Counted from the stretch's first letter, positions 1-8,988 are shown. The stretch: DNA of 52,303 nucleotides from Campylobacterota bacterium (GCA_003252535.1 QKDN01000021.1:1-52303), one strand, 5' to 3'. The notes: generated from the letters alone by a model not told the origin. Numbers and translations are program-made.

Positions 1-1
1 A

Positions 2-526
2 AGATTTGGTGAAGGAGTTTTATATAAAGAGATACTTATGGATGTGTGTGACAAACTAAAAGTCAATTATAACAAAAATTCCAGTGTGGAAAGAATTGAG
101 ACAAACTTGTTAATGAAGATTCTTGAGGATGCTTTAGAAAAAATGTCAGATGAAGAGAGAAAAGAATTAGCACAAAGTATAGGTTTAAAAAATACACAAG
201 ATTTTTCAGCTCAAGCTATGACAGGTATATTTCAAGCTATATTTAGGGCAGGAGGATTTAAATCTTACCAATTGACATTAATAATTGTAAATGCTATATT
301 GAAAGCATTGATTGGTAGAGGATTGAGTTTGGGCGCAAATGCAGCACTTACAAGAACTATGGCAATTTTAACAGGGCCTATTGGCTGGGTGATTACCGGA
401 TTATGGACAGCAATCGATATAGCTGGCCCTGCCTATAGAGTAACAATACCAGCAGTAATCGAAATTGCAGCGTTAAGACAAAAGTATTTATATGCTGATA
501 AAATAGATGATATTAATTTTAGCTAA
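2..526 (+). CDS. YaaW-family (UPF0174) protein, C-terminal part
   Basis: The frame is open from the left edge, so this is the 3' part of a longer gene; the ATG at 38 is internal. The residues before it ([12 protein letters not shown]) and the run ending [18 protein letters not shown] match, from memory, the C-terminal half of E. coli YaaW, a family of about 230 residues with no firmly assigned biochemistry. A hydrophobic, Ala/Gly-rich stretch (about residues 90-140 of the visible part) could associate with membrane. The DNA is visibly AT-rich compared with the genes that follow, which suggests recent acquisition or an island boundary at the window edge. Family call is fairly firm; function is unknown. 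Confidence 0.8.
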   Translation, partial: RFGEGVLYKEILMDVCDKLKVNYNKNSSVERIETNLLMKILEDALEKMSDEERKELAQSIGLKNTQDFSAQAMTGIFQAIFRAGGFKSYQLTLIIVNAILKALIGRGLSLGANAALTRTMAILTGPIGWVITGLWTAIDIAGPAYRVTIPAVIEIAALRQKYLYADKIDDINFS

Positions 527-661
527 GTATTGCCTCGCTCCCACACTCTCGTAGGAGTGCATACAAGATTGACATCTGAAAGTCAAATATGGATTTCCAC
601 ATCCTTGTGGGAACCAAAGAATATTTGGCATATTGGCAGGAATTGAGCCGGAGATAGTGGC

Positions 662-752
662 GTAGGGTGCGCTTGCCAGCGCACCATTCGTTCCGAATTA
701 TCGTGATATATCTGTCTGTGTGATATTCGGTGCACTGGCAAGCGCACCCTAC
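662..752. repeat. REP pair (BIME), GCGC-stem type
   Basis: Two hairpins face each other: 662-685 begins GTAGGGTGCGCT and closes AGCGCACC (8-bp stem, 4-nt loop); 729-752 is the inverted partner ending CACCCTAC with one stem mismatch. The GTAGGGTG foot is the one seen at every other REP in the window, but the stem sequence differs from those near the transposases. Confidence 0.85.
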
Positions 753-822
753 GATAATACGGAATATATGGTACAAGCTCACGCGGAACCGGGGTTTCAA
801 CCCCGCCAAATGAGATTCTGCC

Positions 823-828
823 TATAAT
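823..828 (+). promoter_or_regulatory. -10 box TATAAT
   Basis: TATAAT lies 31 bases upstream of the ATG at 860, followed by the ribosome binding site AAGGAG. No good -35 is seen, as is common in Campylobacterota sigma-70 promoters. Confidence 0.55.
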
Positions 829-859
829 TGAACTATCCAAACCACCCAAGGAGAAAACC

Positions 860-1108
860 ATGAAAAAGATTCTGTTGCTGTCCACACTCACGGCGTTCGT
901 ATCGCTGCACGCGATGACCCTCAAAGAGCTCAATAACGCCACCAAAGAGCAGCTCATGAGCGTCAGTGGCATCGGCGAGACCAAAGCGGATGAGATCATC
1001 AAGTACCGCAAGAAGACCCCCTTCAAGACCTTCAAAGAGGTAGAAGAGGTCAAGGGGATCGGACCTGCGCTCGCTGAGAAGCTCAAAACGGCGAAGATCA
1101 AGAAATAA
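860..1108 (+). CDS. ComEA-like helix-hairpin-helix protein
   Basis: A secreted 82-residue protein: a signal peptide (about residues 1-18, ending near LHA) followed by two helix-hairpin-helix motifs, VSGIGETKADEI (about 35-46) and VKGIGPALAEKL (about 64-75). This is the ComEA DNA-binding module, which in competent bacteria binds incoming double-stranded DNA in the periplasm. It lacks the N-terminal membrane anchor and linker of Gram-positive ComEA, as is usual for short Gram-negative forms. The gene has its own -10 box and AAGGAG. It is followed after 30 bp by an unrelated secreted protein. A role in DNA uptake is inferred from the family only; no other competence gene is nearby. Confidence 0.85.
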   Translation: MKKILLLSTLTAFVSLHAMTLKELNNATKEQLMSVSGIGETKADEIIKYRKKTPFKTFKEVEEVKGIGPALAEKLKTAKIKK

Positions 1109-1138
1109 CCTCCCGCCACCCGTCTGAGAGGAGATACG

Positions 1139-2197
1139 ATGCGATACATTTTCACCCTTTTGATCATGTCATTGCCGCTCTTTGGGGCGGAGGTGCTTTA
1201 CGGTGATATCGACGGCGACGGCAGAGAGGAGTCTATGGAGCTGCGCAGGAGCGGGGAGGGGGAGCTGGGCGGCTTCTACCAGCTCGCCGTGATCGACGAT
1301 GACGGATCGCTCCTCTGGCAGGGCCCCAAGAGCACCGATATCGAGAACCGCTTCGTCTTTTATGAGACCCATGTGGGGATATCGATGCCCGAGCTCCTCT
1401 ACGACATCGACGGCGACGGCCACTACGAACTCATCGCCCCCGAGCCGCAGAGCGATGTCTCGCCCACCTATTTCCGTGTCCTCAAGTGGCTGGGCAAACG
1501 CTTCCGCATCGTCCCCTCCAAGGCGCTTATGCTCACCTCGCAGAACCGCTTCGAGTGGCAGCTCACCAACGCCTACGAGGGTGTGTGGGTCTCGGGATTC
1601 GTCTCTGCCGGGGCTGACGGTGTACGCGCCAAAGTGACCCGCTACATCGACGGCGAGTACCAGGGCGGCGAAGCGCTGCTGCGCTTCGATCCCAAAGGGG
1701 CTGCCATCGTCAAGTGGATCAAACCGTTGGGCAAAGGGGAGGAGACCCGGGGCACAGAGACCCCCGCCGAGCCTCTCCCGCCGACCGCATCTCACAAAGC
1801 TGCCGAGAGCGCCGGGGTGAAGCTCGACCTGGAGATACTCATCTCCTACAGCCCCGCTGCCAAAGCCAAGCTCGAAAACAGCCATGAATCGATCACCGTC
1901 GATCTCACCATCGACAAGTACGGTTCCCAGTACATCGAGGAGGAGGCGATCGCGCAAAAAGCTATCGTGACCCGGCCGACCGGCAGGGTGAGCGTCGGCG
2001 AGATACCCTTCCGGGAGCGCGGCTACAGCCTCGACGAGCGGAAGCGGTACAAGCTCAGCGTCATGATCATCTCCGCACGCAAACGCTTCGAGAACAATAT
2101 CCTCTGGTGCAATTCCACCGACGGCGCCGCCGACTACGACATCGAGACGATCAGGAACGCCACCCTCCGCTACCATTGTAATCTCATCGGCGAGTAG
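1139..2197 (+). CDS. secreted VCBS/FG-GAP-like protein, function unknown
   Basis: A 352-residue protein with an N-terminal signal peptide (about 1-17). Two DxDGDG motifs (YGDIDGDGREE near 21-31; YDIDGDGHYE near 88-97) are typical calcium-binding loops of VCBS/FG-GAP repeats, suggesting a partial beta-propeller. A Pro/Thr-rich linker (about 200-220) leads to a second, beta-rich C-terminal region (about 228-352) that I do not recognise. Ribosome binding site GAGAGGAG precedes the ATG. Its stop codon TAG is supplied by the foot of a REP element, so the REP has either replaced the natural gene end or settled at it. Likely periplasmic or surface located; substrate unknown. Confidence 0.7.
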   Translation: MRYIFTLLIMSLPLFGAEVLYGDIDGDGREESMELRRSGEGELGGFYQLAVIDDDGSLLWQGPKSTDIENRFVFYETHVGISMPELLYDIDGDGHYELIAPEPQSDVSPTYFRVLKWLGKRFRIVPSKALMLTSQNRFEWQLTNAYEGVWVSGFVSAGADGVRAKVTRYIDGEYQGGEALLRFDPKGAAIVKWIKPLGKGEETRGTETPAEPLPPTASHKAAESAGVKLDLEILISYSPAAKAKLENSHESITVDLTIDKYGSQYIEEEAIAQKAIVTRPTGRVSVGEIPFRERGYSLDERKRYKLSVMIISARKRFENNILWCNSTDGAADYDIETIRNATLRYHCNLIGE

Positions 2198-2298
2198 GGT
2201 GGGTTTCCCAACCCACCATTTATTCCGGGTGTCAATGGCATCCAAATTGGTATATTGTATTATGCGTTGTTTTTGGTGGGCTGGGAAGCCCACCCTAC
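2194..2298. repeat. REP pair between convergent genes, GGGTT/GGGCT stems
   Basis: 2194-2217 begins GTAGGGTGGGTT and closes AACCCACC (8-bp stem, loop TCCC); 2275-2298 is the inverted partner GGTGGGCT-GGGA-AGCCCACC plus CTAC. It separates two convergent genes and could act as a bidirectional terminator. The left foot contains the stop codon of the upstream gene. Confidence 0.85.
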
Positions 2299-2305
2299 GA
2301 TCTCG

Positions 2306-2707
2306 TCATTTCTGGAATCTTCCGAGCCGATAGAAGAGATACGGTGCGACCGTCGTCCAGAGGAGGAGCAGAGCCCAGAGTCGCCCGGCGAAGAGACCGT
2401 AATCGTGCAGGAGTTTCTCCCAGCTGTGCCCCATCGCATAGTGTCCGAAGAGGAATTCGAACGACACTGTCATCACGAGCCACATCACCCCTATGGCAAG
2501 CGCTTCGGCAGCGGAGGAGAGCTTCCACATCCTGCTCATAGCGAAGATATAGAGTCCGAAGAGAGCTATCGCGATCAGCGTCGAGAGCTGGTGGGCTGCC
2601 AGTTCGCTCATATACCCGCCGTAGAGTTTCTCTCGAAGCGTACCGTTGACGATCGCGAGGATCACCATCCCCAGCCACCCCGCTGCATAGACCAGGATCG
2701 TTTTCAT
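2306..2707 (-). CDS. small four-helix membrane protein, unknown
   Basis: A 133-residue protein with about four predicted membrane helices (near 3-19, 42-58, 67-85 and 105-125), short loops and no recognisable catalytic motif. It has a GGAG ribosome binding site and lies 21 bp downstream of the RCC1 lipoprotein gene, so the two probably share a transcript. The overall layout (short hydrophobic protein with a conserved-looking NGTLREKLYG loop after helix 1) resembles DUF1761-type small membrane proteins, but I would not assign that family firmly. Confidence 0.65.
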   Translation of the reverse strand: MKTILVYAAGWLGMVILAIVNGTLREKLYGGYMSELAAHQLSTLIAIALFGLYIFAMSRMWKLSSAAEALAIGVMWLVMTVSFEFLFGHYAMGHSWEKLLHDYGLFAGRLWALLLLWTTVAPYLFYRLGRFQK

Positions 2708-2728
2708 AGATGCTCCATCTTTCCCATG

Positions 2729-5248
2729 TTACTCCTCGACCCTGATGATGCTCTGGTGGGGCAGGAGGTCGTCGAGTCCGAGCTGTCCGCTGGTATTGTA
2801 TCCCCACGACCAGAGCGAGCCGTCGAGCTTGCTGCCGAGCGTATGGAAGCCCCCGGCATAGACTCCGTTCCAGTCATCCCCGCTCACCGCTATCGGAGTA
2901 TGGGCATCGTCGAATGTGCCGTTGCCGAGTTCGCCCCTTTCGTTCCATCCCCATGCCCAGAGGGTGCCGTCGCTTTTGTGCCCCGTGGAGTGGTATATCC
3001 CCGCCGACACGAGGCTCCAGTCGTTGGCGCTGCCGACCTGTGCGGGGGCGTTGGTGTCGGTGGTCGTACCGTTGCCGAGCTCGCCGTGGAGGTTGTAGCC
3101 CCACGACCAGAGGGTACCGCTGCTCTTGAGCGCGAGGGTGTGGTATTCCCCGGCGCTCATGCTCTCCCAGTCGGTCGCCGGGGTGATCTGGGTGGGGGTG
3201 TTCTTGTCGATATTGGTACCGTCGCCGAGCTGTCCGTCCATGTTGTCACCCCATGTCCAGAGGGTGCCGCCCGTCTTGACCGCTGCCGTGAAGGCATCGC
3301 CGCCGTCGACGCTCTTCCAGTCGGTATCGATCCCCACCTGGATCGGGACGCTTTTGGCGATCAGCGTGCCGTCGCCGAGCTGTCCGTCACCGTTGAGTCC
3401 CCAAGCCCAGAGGGTGCCGTCGGTCTTGATCGCCAGGGAGTGGTTGCCGCCTGAAGCGACGATCTTCCAGTCATTGGTGCCGCCGCCCGAGAGGGTCAGC
3501 GAAGTGCGCAGGGTATTGGTGCCGTCGCCGAGCTGTCCGCTGCTGTTGTCACCGCAGGCGTAGAGGGTGCCGCCGTCTTTGAGGAAGAGGGAGTGCTCGT
3601 ACCCTGCCGCTACTCCTTTCCAGTCGTTCGCGGCGCCGATCTGGGTGGGGAGGGTGTATTGCGGGTAGGTGGCGCTGCAGAGCTGTCCTTTGCTGTTGTC
3701 GCCCCAGCCCCAGAGGGTGCCGTCGACTTTGATCGCGAGGGTATGGTATCCTCCGGCGACGACGCTCTCCCAGAGCTCATCCGATGCGATCTGTTCGGGG
3801 AGGTTGCGGTTGGTCGTCTTGCCGTTGCCGAGCTGTCCGAAGGTATTGAGCCCCCAGCCCCAGAGGGTGCCGTCGGTTTTGATCGCCATGGTGAAGTATT
3901 CGCCACCGTCGATCATACCCCAGTCATCCGCTGTGCCGATCTGGACGGGCGAAGTACGGTGGGTGATCGTGCCGTCACCAAGCTGGCCGTCGCCGTTGTG
4001 ACCCCATGCCCAGAGGGTGCCGTCCTCCTTGATCGCCATCGAGTGGCTGTTGCCCGAGCCGATACCATGCCAGTCGTCGTCGGTGCCGAGCTGGACGGGG
4101 TGGTTCTTGCTGACGAGCGTACCGTCGCCGAGCTCGCCGTAGAGGTTTGAGCCCCATCCCCAGAGAGTGCCGTCACTCCGTAGTCCGACGGTATGGTATC
4201 CTCCGGCGGCTACGGCTGCCCATCCGCTCCCTATCTGCGTCGGAGTGTTTTTGGAGATATTGGTACTGTCGCCGAGCTGCCCGTCGGTATTTTTGCCCCA
4301 GGCGTAGAGTATGCCGCCCGATCTCAAGCCCATGGAGTGGGAGTACCCGGTGCTGAGGCTCTCCCAGTCGTTCGCAGTCCCGATCTGTATGGGGGAGGTT
4401 TTGCCGACATTGGTGCCGTCGCCGAGCTCGCCGTTGTTGTTGTACCCCCATGCCCAGAGGGTGCCGTCTGTGCGGAGCGCCAGCGTATAGCTCCCCCCGG
4501 CGGCTATCACGCCCCAGCCGCTGCCGATCTCGACGGGTGTATTTTTCGAGACGGTGGTGCCGTCGCCGAGCTGTCCGCTGCTGTTGTTGCCCCAGCTCCA
4601 GAGTGTGCCGCCGCTCTTGAGTGCGATGGAGAACTTATACCCGGCAGCGACCTTGCTCCAGTCCTTGTCGCTGCCGATCTGTACGGGCGAGGTATGATCG
4701 GTATTGGTCCCGTCGCCGAGCTGGCCGCTGCTGTTGCTCCCCCATCCCCAGAGGGTGCCGTCGCTCTTGACCGCCAGCACATGGCCGTCGTCGCCTGCTG
4801 TGAGCGTCTTCCAGTAGAGTGCCCTGACGGTGACGGTGATGTCGATATCGGCCTTGCCGTCGGAGATCGTGAGGGTAGCGGTGTCGGTGGCATTGGTCTC
4901 ATGGGTCTTGAGATAGGTGAGGGTGTCGCCGCTCACGGTGAAAGTCCCGTAGTGTCCCTGGACGCTCACGCTCGCGCTGATGGTGTCGTTGTCCTCATCC
5001 TGCGCGCCTGATGTGACCTTCCAGTCCGTGCCTGCGGTCGATTCGTTGACATCGAGCATCAGGGAGAAGCCCGCCGCGGTGGGGGCGTGGTTGGTGTCGT
5101 TGGTATCGGTCGTGTTGGTGTCAGTGGTATTTGTATCGGTGGTGTTGGTATCTATCGTGCTGCTACCGCCGCTTTTGCCGCCGCAGCTGACGAAAAGAAG
5201 CAAAAGGATGGAGAGGAGTGTGTGTTTGAACAGGGGGAAAGTAGACAT
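2729..5248 (-). CDS. RCC1-repeat lipoprotein (14 repeats)
   Basis: An 839-residue lipoprotein. The start chosen is the second of two close ATGs because AAAGG is well spaced from it. A hydrophobic signal ends in the lipobox LFVSC (Cys 22). An Asp/Thr/Asn micro-repeat linker (about 31-52) is followed by a cadherin/VCBS-like beta domain (about 53-145, with DEDNDT and SDGKADIDITV). The rest is RCC1/BNR-type repeats built on GTLWxWGxNxxGQLGDG. I count 14 copies, which equals two seven-bladed propellers. Copy 8 (GQLCSA) and copy 9 (LYACGDN) are the most divergent and sit at the expected boundary. RCC1 folds are binding platforms; for a bacterial surface lipoprotein the partner is unknown. The long near-repeated DNA may be prone to copy-number change. 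Confidence 0.88.
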   Translation of the reverse strand: MSTFPLFKHTLLSILLLLFVSCGGKSGGSSTIDTNTTDTNTTDTNTTDTNDTNHAPTAAGFSLMLDVNESTAGTDWKVTSGAQDEDNDTISASVSVQGHYGTFTVSGDTLTYLKTHETNATDTATLTISDGKADIDITVTVRALYWKTLTAGDDGHVLAVKSDGTLWGWGSNSSGQLGDGTNTDHTSPVQIGSDKDWSKVAAGYKFSIALKSGGTLWSWGNNSSGQLGDGTTVSKNTPVEIGSGWGVIAAGGSYTLALRTDGTLWAWGYNNNGELGDGTNVGKTSPIQIGTANDWESLSTGYSHSMGLRSGGILYAWGKNTDGQLGDSTNISKNTPTQIGSGWAAVAAGGYHTVGLRSDGTLWGWGSNLYGELGDGTLVSKNHPVQLGTDDDWHGIGSGNSHSMAIKEDGTLWAWGHNGDGQLGDGTITHRTSPVQIGTADDWGMIDGGEYFTMAIKTDGTLWGWGLNTFGQLGNGKTTNRNLPEQIASDELWESVVAGGYHTLAIKVDGTLWGWGDNSKGQLCSATYPQYTLPTQIGAANDWKGVAAGYEHSLFLKDGGTLYACGDNSSGQLGDGTNTLRTSLTLSGGGTNDWKIVASGGNHSLAIKTDGTLWAWGLNGDGQLGDGTLIAKSVPIQVGIDTDWKSVDGGDAFTAAVKTGGTLWTWGDNMDGQLGDGTNIDKNTPTQITPATDWESMSAGEYHTLALKSSGTLWSWGYNLHGELGNGTTTDTNAPAQVGSANDWSLVSAGIYHSTGHKSDGTLWAWGWNERGELGNGTFDDAHTPIAVSGDDWNGVYAGGFHTLGSKLDGSLWSWGYNTSGQLGLDDLLPHQSIIRVEE
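5090..5153 (-). repeat. DTNTT micro-repeat in the RCC1 lipoprotein linker
   Basis: A run of about 12-base units encodes (D-T-N-T-T) copies just after the lipid-anchored N-terminus. The unit structure is visible as repeated ttggtatcg/ttggtgtcg on the plus strand. Such linkers usually hold a domain away from the membrane, and can vary in copy number by slippage. Confidence 0.7.
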
Positions 5249-5383
5249 CAGCATACCTTTATAGTCTGTGAAGAGTTGTGAAAAATAAGGCAGGATTCAT
5301 ACTGCACCCATCTAACCTCAAAGATACTGGTGAGAGTATATTGTACATCGAAGATATATAAAAAATTCTTTCATCTCCACGGG

Positions 5384-6568
5384 CTACCCGCCTACGACCC
5401 CCTGTCTCGATGCCCACTCCCCTACATCGCCCTTGGAGATCGCAGTCGCCATCATATCGGGGAAGATATCGGGGGTGCAGGCGAAGACGGGGACACCGAG
5501 CTGTTTGACCGATTTGGCGTTGGCGTGGCTGTAGTAGGGCTTGCCGTCGTCGCTGAGGGCGAGGAGGACGATCACCTGCACACCGCTGCTTTTCATCGCC
5601 CTGATCTTTTCGAGCATCCCTGCGGGTGAGCCCCACTCTTCAAGGTCGGTGATGAGGACGAGGATGGTGTCATTGGGCTTGGTGACGAGCCCCTGGCAGT
5701 AGCCCAGCGCTTTGTTGATATCGGTGCCGCCGCCGAGCTGCACGCCGAAGAGGAGGTCGACCGGGTCGTCGAGGTCTTCGGTGAGGTCGGCTACCTCGGT
5801 GTCGAAGACCACCATGCGGGTGCGGACGGTGGGGAGCGACGCCATCACTGAGCCGAATATCCCCGAATAGACGATCGAAGTCCCCATCGAACCCGACTGG
5901 TCGAGGCAGAGGATGATATCCTTGAGACTCTTGCGGCTCTTGCGCCCGTAGCCGTAGAGCTTTTGCGGGATGATGGTTCCGTACTCGTGCTGGTAGTGGC
6001 GGAGGTTCTTTTGGATCGTTTTGTGCCAGTTGATCTCGTTGTACTTGGGGCGGTGGTTGGTGACGCTCCTGCTGATCGCCCCGTTGATCGCCTCGATCAT
6101 GCGGTTCTCGAGCTTCTCCATCAGCTCCTTGACCACCTTGGCGATGACGAGGCGGGCGGTCTCCTTGGTCTTGGAGGGGATGAGCTTGCCCAGCTCCATC
6201 AGGGTGGCGACGAGGTGGACATTTGGGGTCGCCTTTTCAAGTATCTCTGGTTCGAGCATCATCTTGTCACGGAGCTTGGGGTGTTTGAGGGCGTCGTCCT
6301 GTATGATGTCGACCACCTGTGAGGGGAAGTAGCGGCGGATATCCCCCAGCCACCTCGCTATCGAGGGATTGGATGCGCCGCTTCCTGCTCCGAGCGTCCC
6401 GTCTTCACCGTGATAGTGGAACTTCTCTTCGCGTATCTCGTAGTCGTAGAGCGCCGAGAGTGCGATATCTTTTGCCAGCTCCTCAGGGCTGAGCTCGCAC
6501 CCTGTCCCGTCGCTCTCCTCACCTCCGAGGATCAGCCGCCATCGTTTGAGATTGGTATCGTTATGCAT
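5384..6568 (-). CDS. VWA-domain protein of the MoxR cluster (YehP-like)
   Basis: A 394-residue soluble protein whose C-terminal half is a von Willebrand A domain. The metal-binding MIDAS motif is complete: DQSGS (D223, S225, S227), GGGTD (T282) and ITDLEE (D308). The N-terminal half (about 1-210) is helical and of the CoxE type found next to MoxR ATPases. MoxR proteins are thought to act as chaperone-like motors on, or with, VWA proteins that bind metal and a target. The gene overlaps the DUF5682 gene upstream by 8 bp, so the two are translationally coupled. From memory, E. coli yehP is the counterpart next to yehL and yehM. What the cluster acts on is not known. Confidence 0.87.
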   Translation of the reverse strand: MHNDTNLKRWRLILGGEESDGTGCELSPEELAKDIALSALYDYEIREEKFHYHGEDGTLGAGSGASNPSIARWLGDIRRYFPSQVVDIIQDDALKHPKLRDKMMLEPEILEKATPNVHLVATLMELGKLIPSKTKETARLVIAKVVKELMEKLENRMIEAINGAISRSVTNHRPKYNEINWHKTIQKNLRHYQHEYGTIIPQKLYGYGRKSRKSLKDIILCLDQSGSMGTSIVYSGIFGSVMASLPTVRTRMVVFDTEVADLTEDLDDPVDLLFGVQLGGGTDINKALGYCQGLVTKPNDTILVLITDLEEWGSPAGMLEKIRAMKSSGVQVIVLLALSDDGKPYYSHANAKSVKQLGVPVFACTPDIFPDMMATAISKGDVGEWASRQGVVGG

Positions 6569-8750
6569 AGTAGAGCCATCCTTTTATCTTCTCCAGTGAG
6601 TGTTCGGCGCGTGCGGTATCGAACTCGACCTGCTGCTGTTCATCCGTTTCACCCTGTCCCAGTCCCGCCTTGGCTTTGGCGCCGAGGTCGCGGCGTATCT
6701 TGGGGTCGTACCCGCTGAATGTCCGCCGCAGGATCGGGAGGATATGGTCGAACTCCTCATCGCTCAGCCCCTCGAGCCATCCGTAGAGGATGTTCCAGAG
6801 GTTGTCATCGATCAGCAGGATCACCGCGCTCCCTTCGAGCAGTCCCTCGATCCAGTAGACAGAGTCGAGAGTGTCCGCGCCCGTGGAGAGTGCCTGCGAG
6901 AGGAGGAGTTTGAGCTCGTCCAGCTCCAGATGCTTGGCATTGAAGAGGAGGCTTGTGATCCGTCCTCGGATCAATGTCGGCATCGTCATATCCCTCGCGA
7001 TGCTCTCCAGAGTCCTGATCCATGCATCGTAGCGCTCCTGCTCCTCTATGAGCCGCATCTCTTCGTGGAGCGAGGCGATGAGGGTGAGGAGCTCTTTGGC
7101 GCTGGTATACTCGAGTCCGTAGCAGGCGTTGGGGAGGTTGACCGTGATCTTGACGATGAGCGCTTCGATGAGGGTTTCGAGGATCGATTTGTCGAGCTTG
7201 CGGATATCGTCGTAGCGGGAGATCACCATCAGCGGCAGGAGGGTGGCGATGAGCTGGGAGACATCGTGGCTGAGGGAGATGAGGGCATCGATCCGCTCGA
7301 TCAGGAAGGAGACGCTCTCGAAGAGTCTGGCGGTGAGCGAGAGGTCGATCAGTCTGCCGAGCTCCACGCTGTCCTGCGAGCGGGCTGCCATATCTCTGAT
7401 GTAGTTCTGGGTGGCGGATTCGACGCTGTTGCCCCAGATCGCCTTGTCGATCAGCTCGAGTTCGTAGCCGGGCTGCCACTTGAGCACCCACACCTCCTTG
7501 AATGTTCCTTTGGTGTGGCTCGCTGCCAGTCTCCCCCACGGGAGCCCGAGTATGGCGAGGCGGTGGAGGAAGATCGACTTTGCTAGGTGTGTTTCGTTGC
7601 GCAGGTCGAGGGTGTAGCTCTTCTCCTCGTCGAGCTTCTTGAGGCGGTAGCTTTTGATCGACGCTTCGAAGTCCCCCAGCAGCGGGAGGGTGGAGCTGTT
7701 CTCGGGGACTTTGCCGATCGCTTTGCCGACGATGAGCTCGTCGCGGATGAGGTCGAGGAGTATCTCGTCCCCTTCGCACATCACGGTGAGGATGGCGTCG
7801 CTCAGCTCTCTCAAACCTGCACGGCTGAGTCCCCGCAGTGCCGCCAGCGAATGGGCGGTGCGGAGGGTCTCGATGGTGTGGGCGGTGGAGATATCCATCT
7901 TGCGCTTGCGGAAGAGTTTGGAGGCTTTGTAGAGCCAGATCGTACCGTCATCCTCGGGGTAGCGGTGGAGGTAGTCGTACCACCCCGCCGAGTCGATCCC
8001 CGCGCCGTATCCCGAGCGCCACGAGAGGCGGGAGTTGAGCCACGGTATCCATGTGGTCTCGACCTTGGCGGAGGGGAGACCCTTGATCAGCTCTTTGTCG
8101 GCTTTGGCGGGGATATCGGCGTAGGCTTCGAGGGCGGGGGCGTGCCACGCGCCGCAGACGAATACCACCCGCTCCCTCTTCGCCCCTTTCGCGCTGCGGA
8201 TCGCCTCGCGCATGAAGGCTTCGCGGATATCGTTGTACCCGTCCTCCCTCCCGTAGTGCTCCCGCAGTGTCCGCATCAGCACCATCACCGCCTCGAAGTG
8301 TTCGGCGGGGTCGCTGCGCCGCTGCTCGAAGCGATGCTCCCACCACAGCTCGCCGCTCTCGTACCCTTCGAGTCTGGCGATCTCGTCGATAGGGTGGGTC
8401 TGCTCCCCGACCCCTTCGCCCTCCTCGCGGGTGTAGCCGAACTGGAATTTCAGCGGCATATCCGCCATCGTATACTCCACGCCGTGCTCCTGCGCATAGA
8501 GCAGAGCCTGCCACTCGGGCGAATAGGCGGCATAGGGGTAGAAGAGCGACTGCGAGAGATCGGCGGGGTTGTAGCCGAGTATCGCCACGGGCGGCTTGAA
8601 CTCTGTGAGGTCGACACCTGCCACCGTATCGGTCAGCTCGACAGGCCCCTCGATGATGATATGATCGGGTTTGATCTCATACAAACGACGCAATAGATGC
8701 GCACCCGAGCCGACACCGTGATGGCGGATACCGAGGATATGGAGGTTCAT
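6561..8750 (-). CDS. DUF5682 family protein of the MoxR cluster (YehM-like)
   Basis: A 729-residue cytoplasmic protein with no signal peptide. The opening MNLHILGIRHHGVGSGAHL, followed by IIIEGP and later VFVCGAWHAPAL, is the signature I associate with DUF5682; these motifs resemble the EreA/ChaN/TraB-type fold with His and Glu residues that may bind a ligand or metal, but no enzymatic role is established. The remaining two thirds is helical. It is followed by the VWA gene with an 8-bp overlap. Upstream, where a gene of the same cluster would be expected, lie REP repeats and a transposase, so this gene has probably been separated from its original operon by insertion. The Shine-Dalgarno is AAGG. 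Confidence 0.85.
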   Translation of the reverse strand: MNLHILGIRHHGVGSGAHLLRRLYEIKPDHIIIEGPVELTDTVAGVDLTEFKPPVAILGYNPADLSQSLFYPYAAYSPEWQALLYAQEHGVEYTMADMPLKFQFGYTREEGEGVGEQTHPIDEIARLEGYESGELWWEHRFEQRRSDPAEHFEAVMVLMRTLREHYGREDGYNDIREAFMREAIRSAKGAKRERVVFVCGAWHAPALEAYADIPAKADKELIKGLPSAKVETTWIPWLNSRLSWRSGYGAGIDSAGWYDYLHRYPEDDGTIWLYKASKLFRKRKMDISTAHTIETLRTAHSLAALRGLSRAGLRELSDAILTVMCEGDEILLDLIRDELIVGKAIGKVPENSSTLPLLGDFEASIKSYRLKKLDEEKSYTLDLRNETHLAKSIFLHRLAILGLPWGRLAASHTKGTFKEVWVLKWQPGYELELIDKAIWGNSVESATQNYIRDMAARSQDSVELGRLIDLSLTARLFESVSFLIERIDALISLSHDVSQLIATLLPLMVISRYDDIRKLDKSILETLIEALIVKITVNLPNACYGLEYTSAKELLTLIASLHEEMRLIEEQERYDAWIRTLESIARDMTMPTLIRGRITSLLFNAKHLELDELKLLLSQALSTGADTLDSVYWIEGLLEGSAVILLIDDNLWNILYGWLEGLSDEEFDHILPILRRTFSGYDPKIRRDLGAKAKAGLGQGETDEQQQVEFDTARAEHSLEKIKGWLYYA

Positions 8751-8794
8751 AGGCAGCCTTTTTTGATGGGATATTTATTGTTGTTGGAGCAATT

Positions 8795-8860
8795 GGTGGA
8801 ATTTTTCCACCCTACGGTGATCGTGGTATTGCCGCCATTCGTAGGGTGGATGCAATCCAC
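8795..8860. repeat. REP pair, GGTGGA-stem type
   Basis: 8795-8815 is GGTGGAATTTTTCCACC plus CTAC and 8841-8860 begins GTAGGGTGGATGCAATCCAC; stems are 7 bp with 3-nt loops. This is the form that flanks the nearby transposase. Confidence 0.85.
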
Positions 8861-8920
8861 TGTTTGTTGCGTGTGTCGGGTCAATTCCAAATTACAATCT
8901 GACTTTGAACTGTAGCGGTT

Positions 8921-8988
8921 GGTGGAATTCTTCCACCCTACGGGATCTGTGACATTTTTTACCATTTGTAGGGTGGATGCAATCCACC
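8921..8988. repeat. REP pair, GGTGGA-stem type
   Basis: 8921-8941 (GGTGGAATTCTTCCACC plus CTAC) and 8968-8988 (GTAGGG plus TGGATGCAATCCACC) form an inverted pair directly downstream of the transposase gene. Confidence 0.87.

Larger units (their letters stand above)
527..859. other. intergenic region with degenerate hairpins and a REP pair
   Basis: No gene is seen here. It holds a degenerate pair of CCCAC/GTGGG hairpins (about 546-614), the REP pair listed separately, a short GC hairpin (CGGGGTT-TC-AACCCCG, about 788-805) and the promoter of the next gene. Confidence 0.6.

Noticed and set aside
583-1167. Minus-strand frame opposite the ComEA-like gene
   Set aside because: Shadow of the ComEA gene and REP sequence; no ribosome binding site or family.
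2729-5248. Long series of similar plus-strand words as DNA repeats or CRISPR
   Set aside because: They are codons of RCC1 repeats on the minus strand; the plus-strand frames through them are shadows.
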